A stretch of DNA of 64,000 nt from Lederbergia wuyishanensis (lineage in GTDB: Bacteria; Bacillota; Bacilli; Bacillales; Bacillaceae_C): NCBI RefSeq assembly GCF_022900255.1, contig NZ_JALIRM010000012.1, positions 1 to 64,000 on the forward strand, read 5' to 3'. A program made the position numbers and the translations under genes. Positions 62,506 through 64,000 of this stretch are shown here, piece by piece; within the stretch, counting starts at the first letter, position 1, and the number at the start of each line of letters is the position of its first letter. The notes beneath the pieces were generated by a model. It had not been told where the DNA came from. It made no database searches and saw only the letters and a list, made by a program, of their open reading frames with translations.

Positions 62506-63978
62506 TTGAAAAAACCAAATATATTATTTATCCTCACCGATGATCAAGGGGCCTGGGCATTAAATTGTGCAGGTACTACAGATTTACATACACCGAATAT
62601 AGACCGATTAGCCGAAAAAGGGGTTCGATTTGAAAACTTCTTTTGTGCTTCACCAGTGTGTTCACCAGCAAGAGCTTCATTAATGACCGGAAATATTCCA
62701 TCTGCACATGGGGTTCAAGATTGGCTTCGAGGTGGGAATATTGATATCCAAAAATTTCCTGAACTAAAAGATAATCCAATATTCGCTAGTGAGCACTCAG
62801 CAATTGAGTATTTAAAGGATCAAGTCACGTATACGAATGTTCTCTCTAAAAATGGTTATACTTGCGCACTTTCAGGGAAGTGGCATTTAGGGGACAGCGT
62901 GAATCCTCAACAAGGATTTTCAAAATGGTTTACCATTGCACGCGGTGGTTGTGAATATTATAACGGTGATATGGTGTACGAAGGTAATATTTATTTTGAG
63001 AAGAAATACATTACAGATGTCATTACTGATAAAGCGATTGATTTTTTAGAAGAATTGAGTCGGGAAGATCAGCCTTTTTACTTAGGTGTACATTACACAG
63101 CACCTCATAGCCCATGGGACGAAGGGAACCATCCGAAGGAATATATTGAGAAGTATAGAGATTGTGAGTTTAATATATTGCCTGATTTACCTATTCATCC
63201 TTGGCAAGTCAATACTGCGCCACATGGTACTGGAGAAACAAGGAAAGATTTACTACGTGGGTATTATGCTTCTATCACTGCGATGGATCATAATATTGGG
63301 CGAATCATCGATTATCTTGAAGAAAACGGGTTAACAGAAAATACTGTTATTATCTTTACTTCGGATAACGGGATGAACATGGGGCATCATGGTATTTGGG
63401 GAAAGGGGAATGGAACTTTCCCACAAAATATGTTTGATACTTCCGTAAAAGTTCCGTTCATTGTTTCACACCCAGCTGTAATTCCACAAGGAGTAGTCAG
63501 TGAGCAATTAGTCAGCCAGTACGATGTGTTCCCAACTATCTTAGACTATGTAAATATAGATATTTCAATTTATGATCGACTTCCAGGCAAGAGCATTGCG
63601 GAAACTTTAAAAGGTAAGAGTGTGGAAGAAGATAAAAATATATATATTTATGATGAATATGGACCAGTGCGCATGATTCGAAACAAACAATGGAAATACA
63701 TTCATCGATATCCGTATGGTCCACATGAATTTTATAATTTAGTAGAAGACCCAGATGAAACTGAGAATCTGTATGGCCAAAATGAATACATGGAAAACAT
63801 TGAGAAAATGAAAAGCGATTTAGAAAATTGGTTTCATGAATATGTTGATCCAAGAATCGATGGTACAAAGGAGCCTGTTACAGGGTACGGTCAATTAAGA
63901 AGGGGAGGTATTTATTCAGAAGGGAAAAAAGTGCATGAAGAAAGCGATAAAGTAAAATTAAACTATCAAAGCAAATAA
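62506..63978 (+). CDS. Type I sulfatase, Cys-type, cytosolic
   Basis: A 490-residue arylsulfatase-fold enzyme that would remove sulfate esters from an imported sugar. Metal Asp residues are in FILTDDQG (about 8-15). The active-site motif CSPAR (52-56) supplies the Cys that must be converted to formylglycine. GKWHLG (about 126-131), HYTAPHSPW (about 198-206) and TSDNGMNMGHHG (about 286-297) complete the site. No signal peptide, so it acts inside the cell. TTG 62506 follows an ideal AAAGGAGGT. No formylglycine-generating or anSME gene lies in the window; one must be elsewhere. Confidence 0.93.
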   Translation: MKKPNILFILTDDQGAWALNCAGTTDLHTPNIDRLAEKGVRFENFFCASPVCSPARASLMTGNIPSAHGVQDWLRGGNIDIQKFPELKDNPIFASEHSAIEYLKDQVTYTNVLSKNGYTCALSGKWHLGDSVNPQQGFSKWFTIARGGCEYYNGDMVYEGNIYFEKKYITDVITDKAIDFLEELSREDQPFYLGVHYTAPHSPWDEGNHPKEYIEKYRDCEFNILPDLPIHPWQVNTAPHGTGETRKDLLRGYYASITAMDHNIGRIIDYLEENGLTENTVIIFTSDNGMNMGHHGIWGKGNGTFPQNMFDTSVKVPFIVSHPAVIPQGVVSEQLVSQYDVFPTILDYVNIDISIYDRLPGKSIAETLKGKSVEEDKNIYIYDEYGPVRMIRNKQWKYIHRYPYGPHEFYNLVEDPDETENLYGQNEYMENIEKMKSDLENWFHEYVDPRIDGTKEPVTGYGQLRRGGIYSEGKKVHEESDKVKLNYQSK

Positions 63979-64000
63979 AAAGGTCCTTAATTGTAGCTAT

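Overview
The window is AT-rich, densely packed chromosomal DNA from an endospore-forming Bacillaceae (Bacillus-like Firmicute). Support comes from strong AAGGAGG-type ribosome sites, sigma-A promoters, a T-box and an S-box (SAM-I) leader, a sda gene for the sporulation checkpoint, a DUF3243 protein, and GntR/ABC modules of the YtrA type. No tRNA, rRNA, CRISPR array or intact prophage was seen. The left edge is the end of an IS3-family element that abuts a truncated reading frame.

Region by region. 0-2.4 kb: IS end, then serA on the minus strand behind a serine-type T-box. 2.6-7.7 kb: an MFS drug exporter, a Gfo/Idh/MocA oxidoreductase, a large TPR/helical protein and mgsA. 7.8-12.4 kb: a 51-bp tandem repeat, a second FtsH-like protease, a NodB polysaccharide deacetylase and a His-rich YtkA-type lipoprotein. 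12.7-17.4 kb (minus): iron alcohol dehydrogenase and the hom-thrC-thrB operon. 17.5-19 kb: an alpha/beta hydrolase broken by a frameshift, and a 3-methyladenine glycosylase. 19.2-23 kb: a GntR-controlled ABC exporter operon behind a perfect 15-bp-arm palindrome. 23.4-29.3 kb: a complete oligopeptide ABC operon (SBP, B, C, D, F). 29.4-35.7 kb: histidine operon hisZ-G-D-C-B-[hisA remnant]-F-IE, with hisH and most of hisA missing. 35.9-42.9 kb: zinc alcohol dehydrogenase (minus), a PLP sulfur-amino-acid enzyme, then an S-box riboswitch controlling an Ssu-like ABC importer plus an acetyl-CoA-synthetase-like ligase. 43-45 kb: a sparse region with an inverted-repeat-bounded intergenic element, DUF3243, an orphan small gene, sda, and the frameshifted remnant of a phage DUF1064 nuclease. 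45-48.5 kb: an operon of membrane-anchored FAD oxidase, half-size MFS protein and amidase. 48.7-53 kb: metallo-hydrolase, DEAD-box helicase, a Cys-containing orphan, VOC and ThuA genes. 53.1-56 kb: pabB-pabA-pabC. 56.4-64 kb: a carbohydrate locus with a membrane-tethered AraC regulator, two LplB/LplC-type permeases, a lipoprotein SBP and a cytosolic Cys-type sulfatase.

The strongest unusual signal is the internal deletion in the histidine operon. As read here, the cell keeps hisF but has no hisH and only a broken 3' stub of hisA, so histidine synthesis would fail unless copies exist elsewhere. Other signals worth attention are the S-box operon ending in an acyl-CoA synthetase-like gene, the FAD oxidase/half-MFS/amidase operon, the near-ideal GntR operator, and several decayed genes (hydrolase, DUF1064, IS-truncated frame). 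I found no single locus that I could defend as a wholly new defence or mobile system.
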